From NCBI GenBank assembly GCA_023622765.1, contig JAMNYO010000004.1:1-38726 (forward strand): DNA of 38,726 nucleotides. Direction: 5' to 3'. The first letter of the stretch is position 1, and the number at the start of each line of letters is the position of its first letter. This document shows positions 32,501 through 38,726 of this stretch, one piece after another. The notes beneath the pieces were generated by a model. It saw only the letters and a program-made list of their open reading frames with translations, had not been told where the DNA came from and did not search any database. The position numbers and the translations under genes are program-made. Source of the stretch: Bacteroidota bacterium (GTDB lineage Bacteria > Bacteroidota > Bacteroidia > Bacteroidales > Dysgonomonadaceae).

Positions 32501-33063
32501 AGGTCCCGGTAATCCCTCCAAGCTACATCGCTGCTCCTGGGTTTCTCCAGGTTGATAGCTGATGTGGTGTCCCCGGTCAGGTCGGTTCGCGAGTAGACCA
32601 GGTGCCGCATGGAGTTCTCCGGCTCAATCCACGGCCCGCCGGCGTACGACCAGCCGGGGCAATTTTGCATGGTGAACCGCAGGTTCAGCCGTTGGCACTC
32701 CTCCGCCGTCCATTTAACCAGCTCGTCCCAATCCTCGCTCAAGGATTGAATCTGGGGCGAAACCCCGGGCCACTCCCCGCCAAACTGCCCATGGAACAGT
32801 TGAATGCCGGAGATACCCGCTTGTGCTATCGCCTCCAGGTCGGCAGTAATGCCCGGTTTGGAAACGTTCCCCCCGATATAATGGTACCACGTTTCTGGAT
32901 AATACTCCCGTTCGGGAGCTTTAAACTCTGCTTCGCTAAGCAAATCACTCACCCATTGCCCCTTTTCTCCTGAACCTGAGCAGGAGAGAAAAAGGAAGAG
33001 CAATAGGGTACAAAGGGCAAACGATAACCATCGTTTTACCTTACGAAGGAGATGTGTTTTCAT
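29557..33063 (-). CDS. GH106-like glycoside hydrolase lipoprotein (alpha-L-rhamnosidase family)
   Basis: The 1168-residue protein has lipobox LFLSC (Cys28). The N-terminus WYHYIGGNVSKPGITADLEA, AGISGIQLFHGQ and FTMQNCPGWSYAGGPW are characteristic of the GH106 TIM barrel; a long middle part and a C-terminal galactose-binding-like sandwich (LNLGRVEVIAKVKVNG, CWTSPYVLDVTEYLQEG) follow. Between them (about residues 917-994) lies an 18-bp tandem repeat array. It would remove rhamnose or a related sugar from plant or microbial polysaccharides; substrate is not provable here. I start at ATG 33063, directly before the signal peptide and behind a -7 element, rather than an upstream start that would bury the signal. 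Confidence 0.82.
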   Translation of the reverse strand: MKTHLLRKVKRWLSFALCTLLLFLFLSCSGSGEKGQWVSDLLSEAEFKAPEREYYPETWYHYIGGNVSKPGITADLEAIAQAGISGIQLFHGQFGGEWPGVSPQIQSLSEDWDELVKWTAEECQRLNLRFTMQNCPGWSYAGGPWIEPENSMRHLVYSRTDLTGDTTSAINLEKPRSSDVAWRDYRDLFVIAFPMPEGDTGERLVPSGVTSNRSDLSWDNWLVNRQTITLPPSVDEPTVLDFTFPEKTTLRTVQFPPIDSYAHAWVYAPGVKVTVYANLPGERRQVVSLDMPAANWQDDQPISIACAEVPSDSYRIEITNLHEMALRYIHFYSAARQQNWESEAAWTLRRIVREAHPQQDPRTWIDPATLVDLTGKMDTLGRLDWNVPEGEWTVLRVGHVNTGQKNGPAPAEATGWESTKLHPDGIRANFDGYIGRLITGDGVLKDGLLQGVLLDSWECKTQTWTKDLDKLFEEKWGYSLHSMFPALFGYVVGNPEHTALFLRDWRVTLNDLLVENFFGEMKRLAGEHGLTVSFETASGDVFPGDILEYYKHADIPMCEFWQPRSDSFVGSIEFKPVKPAVSAARGYGKRRVAAEALTSFELTWNEHPRFLKDIADDHFARGVTHLVFHTYTHNPRTDFLPPSTSFGTAIGTPFLRLQTWWKHMPHFTDYLARCNYMLERGRPVSDVLMYLGDEQNHKPLQLLPFPEGYSYDYCNPDMLLNRLSVKDGRLVTPEGIEYRVLWLYDCQRMLPETLEKIASFVKAGVVLAGEAPKGIATLSGGEKANRAFGKAVGKLWGDGSREQLSLGKGKVYNTADIAAVLMAENILPDIVAQSPDLRWLHRQTNGADIYFLSMPPEKGYRGTVLFREMGNVELWDPLSGNIAAVSSRVVGNHTEVELDIPVSNSCFVVFKREGAGKAIQSGEVVHSVKSSQPGRVSQSGESLQSVEASQSAEVSQPGESLQSAEASKPGKVSQQGGASQAVDAAQEAEETETGRVFMVCNQSEPTGRLDLSDASWQLQFPGDWGVETSPLQTQRLTAWKDLPLSDEGKSFSGTVTYETTFTLDQKSASAAYRLNLGRVEVIAKVKVNGKEVGTCWTSPYVLDVTEYLQEGENSLQVEVTSTWFNRLVYDAGLPEENRKTWTIAGPAANDPLKEYGLLGPVTLESVDY
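30082..30315 (-). repeat. In-frame 18-bp tandem repeat (x13) in the GH106-like gene
   Basis: The 234 bp encode 13 six-residue units: KAIQSG, EVVHSV, KSSQPG, RVSQSG, ESLQSV, EASQSA, EVSQPG, ESLQSA, EASKPG, KVSQQG, GASQAV, DAAQEA, EETETG. A 54-bp (18-residue) super-repeat of three units recurs four times. The array replaces a linker between the main body and the C-terminal sandwich. Confidence 0.95.
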
Positions 33064-33100
33064 ATGATCATTTCTTAAAATATACCAACCCATCACCATG

Positions 33101-33108
33101 TAAAGGTA
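33101..33108 (-). promoter_or_regulatory. Candidate -7 element TACCTTTA for the GH106-like gene
   Basis: On the minus strand it fits TAnnTTTR, 37 bp before ATG 33063, and supports that start over an upstream one. Confidence 0.45.
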
Positions 33109-33149
33109 CGCTTTATTTCGAGATATTTCCGACTTTTCATGAAAAGCAG

Positions 33150-33157
33150 TACCTTTG
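33150..33157 (+). promoter_or_regulatory. Candidate -7 element TACCTTTG for sbcDC
   Basis: Exact fit to TAnnTTTG, 26 bp before ATG 33184. The -33 region is weak (TTTC at 33125-33128, 21 bp upstream). Confidence 0.5.
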
Positions 33158-33183
33158 GATAAAAGGTAACACGAATTAAAGCA

Positions 33184-34413
33184 ATGAGGATACTTCACAC
33201 GAGCGACTGGCATTTGGGCAAGCGGTTGGATGATTTCTCCCGACTGGAGGAGCAGCGGGCCGTATTGAAGGAGATCCGGGAAGTGGCTGACCGGGAGGAG
33301 GTGGATGTCGTGCTGGTCGCGGGCGACCTGTTCGACACGTTTAATCCCCCCACGGAGGCTGTGGAGCTGCTATACAAAACGTTGAAAGGGCTGACGAACG
33401 ACGGGCGGCGACCGGTGATCGCGATCGCGGGGAACCACGACTCGCCGGATCGGATCGAGTCGCCCGACCCACTGGCCCGGGAGTGCGGCATCATCTTTAC
33501 CGGCTACCCCCACTCCATCGTCCCCCCGTTCGCCCTCGACAGCGGGCTGAAGGTGTTACGGAGCGACGAGGGGTTCGTGGAATTAGCCCTGCCGGGGCAT
33601 AATGCCCCCTTGCGTCTCCTGCTGACTTCCTACGCCAACGAGTACCGACTGAAAACCTACCTTGGCCATGAAAATAGCGAGGGGGAGATGCGCACCCTGC
33701 TGCAAGAGAGGTGGCAACAGCTGGCGGACCGCTACTGCGATACCAACGGCGTGAACCTGCTGGTGACGCACCTCTTCATGGTTCAAAAGGGCGGTGCGTT
33801 CCCCGAGGAGCCAGAAGATGAGAAGCCCATCCTGCACGTGGGTGGCGCACAGGCAGTCTACACGGAGAACATCCCGGCACAGGTGCAGTACGCCGCCCTG
33901 GGGCACCTGCACCGGATGCAACGCGTAGGCTCGGCTCCATGTCCCGTCTACTACAGCGGCAGCCCCCTCTCCTACAGCTTCTCCGAGGCAAACCAAGAGA
34001 AATACCTGCTGATCATAGACGCGGTGCCGGGCGAAACGGTCACCGTGAAAAAGGTGGAACTCACCCAACCCAAACCGCTCTCGCGAAAGCGGGCAGGGGG
34101 CGTGGAGGAGGCGCTGCGGTGGCTCTCCGAGAATCAAAACGCGCTGGTGGAGCTGACGCTCGTGACCGACACCTTCCTGACCGCCACTGACCGACGAAGG
34201 TTGAACGACGCCCATCCGGGCATCGTATCGATCATCCCCGAAGTCACCCTCGCCGGCCAACGGACGGAGTATCATACGAAGCAGATCGACCTAAGCCAGA
34301 AGATGGAGGAGCTATTCCGCGACTACTTCAAACATGAGAAGGGGCAAGAACCCAACGAAGAGATCATGCAACTGTTTACCGAGTTATTAGCAGAAGAGGA
34401 GGTGGAAGCATGA
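33184..34413 (+). CDS. sbcD: Exonuclease SbcCD subunit D (Mre11-type nuclease)
   Basis: The 409-residue metallophosphoesterase has the five Mre11 motifs: SDWHLG (Asp8, His10), AGDLFD (Asp48), AGNHDSP (Asn84, His85), VTHLFM (His196) and GHLHR (His241, His243). These bind two Mn ions. With SbcC it cuts hairpins, palindromes and DNA ends. The gene overlaps sbcC by 4 bp (ATGA), so the two are translationally coupled. Confidence 0.96.
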   Translation: MRILHTSDWHLGKRLDDFSRLEEQRAVLKEIREVADREEVDVVLVAGDLFDTFNPPTEAVELLYKTLKGLTNDGRRPVIAIAGNHDSPDRIESPDPLARECGIIFTGYPHSIVPPFALDSGLKVLRSDEGFVELALPGHNAPLRLLLTSYANEYRLKTYLGHENSEGEMRTLLQERWQQLADRYCDTNGVNLLVTHLFMVQKGGAFPEEPEDEKPILHVGGAQAVYTENIPAQVQYAALGHLHRMQRVGSAPCPVYYSGSPLSYSFSEANQEKYLLIIDAVPGETVTVKKVELTQPKPLSRKRAGGVEEALRWLSENQNALVELTLVTDTFLTATDRRRLNDAHPGIVSIIPEVTLAGQRTEYHTKQIDLSQKMEELFRDYFKHEKGQEPNEEIMQLFTELLAEEEVEA

Positions 34414-37400
34414 TACCGATTTCACTCACCATACAGGGTCTCTACTCCTACCAAGAGAGGCAGACCATCGACTTCACGCGGCTCACCGCCGCCAACCTGT
34501 TCGGTATCTTCGGGCCGGTGGGAAGCGGCAAGTCCACCATACTGGAAGCGATTACCTTCGCGATTTACGGGAGAACCGACCGGTTGAACCTGTCGGGCGA
34601 CAACCGGTACTACAACATGATGAACCTGCGATCGAACGAGATGTTGATCGATTTCATCTTTGAAGCCGGGAAAGAGCAAACCACCTACCGTACTACCGTG
34701 AAAAGCAGCCGCAACAGCCGCAACTTCGATGAGGTGCGGATGCCGGAACGTACCGCCTACCGGAAACGGGAGGGCCAGTGGGAACCCATAGAGGTAGAGG
34801 CGCTCGAAGAGGCAATCGGGTTGAGCTACGACAACTTCAAGCGCACCATCATCATCCCCCAGGGGCAGTTTCAGGAGTTCCTGCAGCTGGGAAACCGGGA
34901 CCGCACCAAGATGATGAAGGAGCTGTTCAACCTGGATAAGTTCGAGTTTTACCACAAAGTGGTCTCGCTGGAAAAAAAGAATGACGGGAAACGACAGCAT
35001 ATACAGGGGCAGCTGCAACAACTGGGCGAGGTGGACCCCGAGCAGATTACCTCCTGCAGTGAATCGTTAGCTGCCTTGGAGAAAGAAGTTCTGGAGTTGA
35101 ACAAGGAATTACAAGAGCAGCAACGGGAAGAGGAGAAGCTCCGCCAACTGCAGGAGCTATTCGAGAAGCGGGAGGCGGCTCAAAAGGAACGCAATGAGCT
35201 CGCGGAACAAGCGCCCCATTACCAAGAGCTGCGTGAGAAAATCGAACGCTACGAGCAGGCGGTCATCGGTTTCAAGCACCTGTTGGAGTCACGTAAAGCG
35301 TACGAGGAGAAAGCAACCGAGCGGAGGGTGCAAATTCAGAGCGACCAGGAAAAGGTACGGAGCGAAACCGAGGAGATAGCACGGTTGGAGAAGATACTGG
35401 AAGAGATTAGACCGAAGCAAGAGAAGCGGGATGAGGTAAAGAAAAGGGCGGAGGAGCTGGAGCGGCTGCTGGCGATGAGGGGTACCCAAGAGCGCATCAA
35501 GCATGAACAAACGCGTTTGGAAAAGGAATCCAAAATTTGGGAGGAGACCGTTCAGTCGCTCGAGCAAGCAAAAGCCGAAAAGCTGAAACAAGAGGAATCG
35601 ATCCAATTAATGCGGAATAAGATGCCCGACTTAACCCTCCTAACCTCCCTCAAGGGATGGCATATGGAGAGACGGGAGATCCAACGGCAACTGAAAAGTT
35701 GCGAGGAAGAGGTGGCAAAGTATACCCAACAGTTGGAGGAGCTGGAAAAAGAGAAACGGGAGCTTACAGCTGACCCACTGTTCACGAAATTACACGAATC
35801 ACTACCCGGCCCGTTGCAAGGCCCCCTACCGGAATCACTTCCTAAACCCCTACCAGAGTCGTTACCTGAACCGTCACCCGAACTCGCTGTAACCCTTATT
35901 CCCGCCCCAACGCCCCCGGGGATACCCTACCCCAACATCTTCTACCATCTGGAAAAGGAGAACGGGAAAATCAAAGAGCAACAACGACTGCTCGGCGATC
36001 AGGAGAACCACTGGCGAGTAAAAGCGCAACTGAAGGCTTACGCCGATGACCTGAAAGAGAACCAGCCCTGTCCCTTGTGTGGCTCGCTGCATCACCCGGA
36101 TCCGGATCGATACTCAAGCGAAGATATCAATGAGGAGCTAAAGAGAGTAGATAAGCAGAAGCTCGCATGGGAAAAACGACTGGAGCACATCGCTTCCTTA
36201 AACAAGCAGTTCACGCTCCTTGAAAGCCGCCAAAACGAGGCAACTCACCATCGGGAGGAGTGGGAAAAGAAGAAAAAAGAGCAGCAGGAAAAGGCCGCTG
36301 CACACGAGGAACGGTTCGCAATAGACCTCTTCCCCACCGACTCACCCTTGCTGCCTTTGGAACAGGAGGTAAAAGCACCGTGGGAGCTTTACCGGGAAGA
36401 GGAGGCCTTGAACAAGGCTTTCGAAGCGGCTAAACAGATTCAGGAGGAATTGACAAGAGCGGAAAAGCTCCTTAAACAAGCCGAAAAAGAGCGGCAAACC
36501 AAGGAGCAAGCCAGAGACAAATACCAAGAAGAGTTGCAGAAGATCAAAACCTCCCTCGCGGGGTACCTTGCGGAGTGGAAAACCCTGGCGCAACAGCTCA
36601 CGGTCATTCAGCACGAAGCGTACAAGGATATCCCAATCAATGTCATCGAGCAGGAAAAAAAACGATTAGTAGAGGAATACCGGCAAGTTGAAAAAACGTT
36701 CAACGAGACCAACCGACTTTTGCAGAAATATCAACAACAAATAAACAAACTCAACGGAGTGCTTGAAACCAACCTCAAGGAGTTGAAACAGGAGGAGTTG
36801 GCCCTCAAATCGCTGGCTAACCGACTGGAAGAGCAGTTGGCCCAGTCGAATTTCACCTCGCTCGAAGAGGTCACACGCCTCCTGTCCACTCCTTTAGATG
36901 TTGCCGCCGAGAAGCAGAACCTGGAACGGTACCGGGAACAGCTCCTGCGCAACCAATCGACCCTGGAACAGCTGCAACGGGAGATCGCGGAGCGCACGTA
37001 CGATCCCGCGGCTCACGAGAAACTCATTGCCGCTATCAACCAGCTCAAGGAGGAGATACACCAAAAGACGCAGGAGAAGGGCAAAATGGCGGAAAAGTTG
37101 AAAAACATGCAACAAGACTTGAAAAATTTTACGAAGCTAAGGCAAGAGTTAGAGGGGTTGAACGTCCGGGGCGAAAATATCGCGACCCTGAAGGCGCTTT
37201 TCAGGGCCAGCGGCTTCGTGAACTACATCTCCTCGGTCTACCTGCAAAACCTGTGCAACGCGGCCAACGAGCGCTTCTTTCAGCTTACCCGCCAACGGTT
37301 AAGCTTGGAGATCACGGACGATAACAACTTCCAGGTAAGGGACTACCTGAACGGGGGCAAGGTGCGGAGCGTGAAGACCCTCTCCGGGGGACAAACGTTC

Positions 37401-37664
37401 CAGGCCTCGCTATCGCTGGCCCTGGCCTTGGCCGACAACATACAGCAGGTCACCGAATCCAAGCAGAACTTCTTCTTCCTGGATGAGGGATTCGGGTCGC
37501 TGGATAAAGAGTCGCTCAACATCGTCTTCGACACCCTGAAATCGCTCCGCAAGGAGAACCGCATCGTCGGGGTCATCTCGCACGTGGAGGAGATGCAGCA
37601 GGAAATCGACGCACACCTCACGGTAGAGAACCACCCCGAACGAGGGAGCCTGATTCACCGTTGA
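34410..37664 (+). CDS. sbcC: Exonuclease SbcCD subunit C (Rad50-type ATPase)
   Basis: The 1084-residue SMC-like ATPase has Walker A GPVGSGKST (35-43), Q loop IIPQGQFQEFL, two long coiled-coil arms, a zinc hook CPLC (Cys554, Cys557), the signature LSGGQTFQASLSLALALAD (about 991-1009) and Walker B FFFLDEGFGSLD (Asp1025, Glu1026). It opens DNA hairpins and ends with SbcD. A proline-rich repeat (residues 464-491) lies in the first arm, about 60 residues before the hook, where a coiled coil would be expected; it would kink or loop out. All catalytic motifs are intact. Confidence 0.96.
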   Translation: MIPISLTIQGLYSYQERQTIDFTRLTAANLFGIFGPVGSGKSTILEAITFAIYGRTDRLNLSGDNRYYNMMNLRSNEMLIDFIFEAGKEQTTYRTTVKSSRNSRNFDEVRMPERTAYRKREGQWEPIEVEALEEAIGLSYDNFKRTIIIPQGQFQEFLQLGNRDRTKMMKELFNLDKFEFYHKVVSLEKKNDGKRQHIQGQLQQLGEVDPEQITSCSESLAALEKEVLELNKELQEQQREEEKLRQLQELFEKREAAQKERNELAEQAPHYQELREKIERYEQAVIGFKHLLESRKAYEEKATERRVQIQSDQEKVRSETEEIARLEKILEEIRPKQEKRDEVKKRAEELERLLAMRGTQERIKHEQTRLEKESKIWEETVQSLEQAKAEKLKQEESIQLMRNKMPDLTLLTSLKGWHMERREIQRQLKSCEEEVAKYTQQLEELEKEKRELTADPLFTKLHESLPGPLQGPLPESLPKPLPESLPEPSPELAVTLIPAPTPPGIPYPNIFYHLEKENGKIKEQQRLLGDQENHWRVKAQLKAYADDLKENQPCPLCGSLHHPDPDRYSSEDINEELKRVDKQKLAWEKRLEHIASLNKQFTLLESRQNEATHHREEWEKKKKEQQEKAAAHEERFAIDLFPTDSPLLPLEQEVKAPWELYREEEALNKAFEAAKQIQEELTRAEKLLKQAEKERQTKEQARDKYQEELQKIKTSLAGYLAEWKTLAQQLTVIQHEAYKDIPINVIEQEKKRLVEEYRQVEKTFNETNRLLQKYQQQINKLNGVLETNLKELKQEELALKSLANRLEEQLAQSNFTSLEEVTRLLSTPLDVAAEKQNLERYREQLLRNQSTLEQLQREIAERTYDPAAHEKLIAAINQLKEEIHQKTQEKGKMAEKLKNMQQDLKNFTKLRQELEGLNVRGENIATLKALFRASGFVNYISSVYLQNLCNAANERFFQLTRQRLSLEITDDNNFQVRDYLNGGKVRSVKTLSGGQTFQASLSLALALADNIQQVTESKQNFFFLDEGFGSLDKESLNIVFDTLKSLRKENRIVGVISHVEEMQQEIDAHLTVENHPERGSLIHR
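35799..35882 (+). repeat. In-frame 12-bp tandem repeat (x7) in sbcC
   Basis: Seven 12-bp units encode SLPG, PLQG, PLPE, SLPK, PLPE, SLPE and PSPE, followed by further proline-rich sequence (PAPTPPGIPYP). Proline every other residue cannot be part of a coiled coil, so it marks an insertion into the arm near the hook. Confidence 0.9.
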
Positions 37665-37773
37665 ATTTAACGAAGACATCAAGCGGCTTCATCAACTTAT
37701 CGAGGATGATTTTATCGAGAGATTAAAAAGAGAAACTTGATTATCTTTACGATGGAATTAAATCATAATAACA

Positions 37774-38726
37774 ATGCCTGAACAGCAAAACATAGAATAT
37801 AAAAGTACTTGGCACGATGACTACCTGAAATGGGTTTGCGGTTTTGCAAACGCACAAGGTGGTACTATTTTCATTGGTAAAGATGATAACGGAAATGTTG
37901 TAGGAATTGAAGATTACAAAAGGTTGATGGACGACATTCCCAACAAAATCCGTAATGCTATGGGAATTACAGTTGAGGTAAATCTGCATGAAGAAAACGA
38001 AATGCATTATATTGAAATTGTTACACTTCCCTATTCTGTTCCTATTTCATTACGCGGAAGATACTACTACCGCATCGGAAGCACCAAACAAGAATTAACA
38101 GGAACTTCGCTCAATGAATTTTTATTGAAGAAATCGGGCAAAACTTGGGACGACGTTGTTGAACCACGTGCTACATTTGATGATATTGACGAAACAGCAG
38201 TTTCCAAATTTTTGGTAATGGCTAAAGAAAAGGGACGTTTACCTGAAGTGGACGGGTTATCAACCGAACAACTTTTTGACAAACTGCGTTTAACGGAAAA
38301 CGGACAAATAAAACGTGCAGCTTTGGTTTTGTTTGGCAAAGATCCTGGTAAATTCTATCCGAGTATTTATGTTAGAATTGGTCGTTTTAGAGATGAGTTG
38401 GATTTGATTTTTCAGGAAAGTGAAGAAGGAAATATTATCAATTTGTATCAAGCGGTTTTAGATCAAATCAATCACAAATTCATTATCAAAAACATTTCGT
38501 TTGAAGGAATGCACCGTATTGAAACGCCGGAATATCCGAGAGAAGCAATGCGTGAAGCTATTTTAAACGCTTTGGTACATCGCAATTACATGGGTGCTCA
38601 TACGCAAATTCGTGTTTACGATGATAAAATTTCCTTTTGGAATGAGGGTAGTTTACAAAGTCCGTTAACTGTTGAATCGTTAAAACGACCACATTCATCA
38701 CGACCAAGAAATGTTTTGATTGCTGA
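37774..38726 (+). CDS. AlbA_2/Schlafen-type ATP-binding protein, 3' truncated by the window
   Basis: The frame from ATG 37774 runs open past the window end (at least 317 residues). It starts MPEQQNIEYKSTWHDDYLKW and has the AlbA_2 core CGFANAQGGTIFIGKDD and a YYYRIGSTKQEL strand, followed by a HATPase_c_4-type N box (PREAMREAILNALVHRNYMG). Such proteins are DNA-binding, often annotated as RecG-like or transcriptional regulators, and some belong to defence loci. The DNA is visibly more AT-rich than sbcC. A TATCTTTA element at 37742-37749 may be its -7 region. Confidence 0.88.
   Translation, partial: MPEQQNIEYKSTWHDDYLKWVCGFANAQGGTIFIGKDDNGNVVGIEDYKRLMDDIPNKIRNAMGITVEVNLHEENEMHYIEIVTLPYSVPISLRGRYYYRIGSTKQELTGTSLNEFLLKKSGKTWDDVVEPRATFDDIDETAVSKFLVMAKEKGRLPEVDGLSTEQLFDKLRLTENGQIKRAALVLFGKDPGKFYPSIYVRIGRFRDELDLIFQESEEGNIINLYQAVLDQINHKFIIKNISFEGMHRIETPEYPREAMREAILNALVHRNYMGAHTQIRVYDDKISFWNEGSLQSPLTVESLKRPHSSRPRNVLIA

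Noticed and set aside
31798-32562. 254-codon + strand frame opposite the GH106-like gene
   Set aside because: Shadow frame; the minus strand has signal peptide and family motifs throughout.

Overview
The window looks like a chromosome segment of a Bacteroidota bacterium, most likely order Bacteroidales. The evidence is a fimbrillin (Mfa/FimA-type) operon, lipoprotein signals with SusD-era style lipoboxes, GH20 and GH106-like glycoside hydrolases, promoter elements of the TAnnTTTG type, and scarce Shine-Dalgarno sequences. The genus cannot be settled by eye. No rRNA, tRNA, CRISPR array or insertion sequence was seen.

Layout. 1-160 is the end of an AraC-type regulator. 661-10922 is a seven-gene fimbrial locus on the + strand: a DUF3575 outer-membrane protein, a DUF3868/OmpA-like/TPR protein, a major fimbrillin, an Mfa2/FimB-type anchor, and three large accessory or tip subunits. 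It closes with a strong terminator at 10967-11007. 11250-11876 (-) is a cyclodeaminase/cyclohydrolase. 12194-13698 is an AT-rich RloA/RloB (AbiL-like) pair whose TOPRIM partner is cut short. 13844-17181 holds cutC and a GH20 hexosaminidase lipoprotein. 17326-18174 (-) is nfo. 18269-25346 (-) is a complete phosphate module, pstSCAB-phoU followed by a PhoB/PhoR-type two-component pair; four 11-bp-phased heptamers upstream of pstS look like a Pho box. 25639-28084 carries an aminotransferase overlapping a LolC/E-type permease. 28127-29538 holds a 12-bp minisatellite, hipB with a clear promoter and operator, a hipA wrecked by an internal deletion, and an 11-bp minisatellite. 29557-33063 (-) is a GH106-like lipoprotein, divergent from sbcD-sbcC (33184-37664). 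The window ends inside an AlbA_2/Schlafen-type ATP-binding protein.

Two themes stand out. First, short tandem arrays recur: 18 bp x13 inside the GH106-like gene, 12 bp x7 inside sbcC beside the zinc hook, 15 bp x6 inside the GH20 gene, and 12 bp x15 and 11 bp x5 between genes. Units inside genes are all multiples of three. Second, two compact, AT-rich conflict/toxin loci (RloAB and HipBA) have each lost one partner while the other stays intact. In the fimbrial locus, four of five subunits share a Thr-Arg motif about 28-35 residues after the lipobox cysteine, the expected arginine-protease site for strand-exchange assembly; the anchor lacks it.
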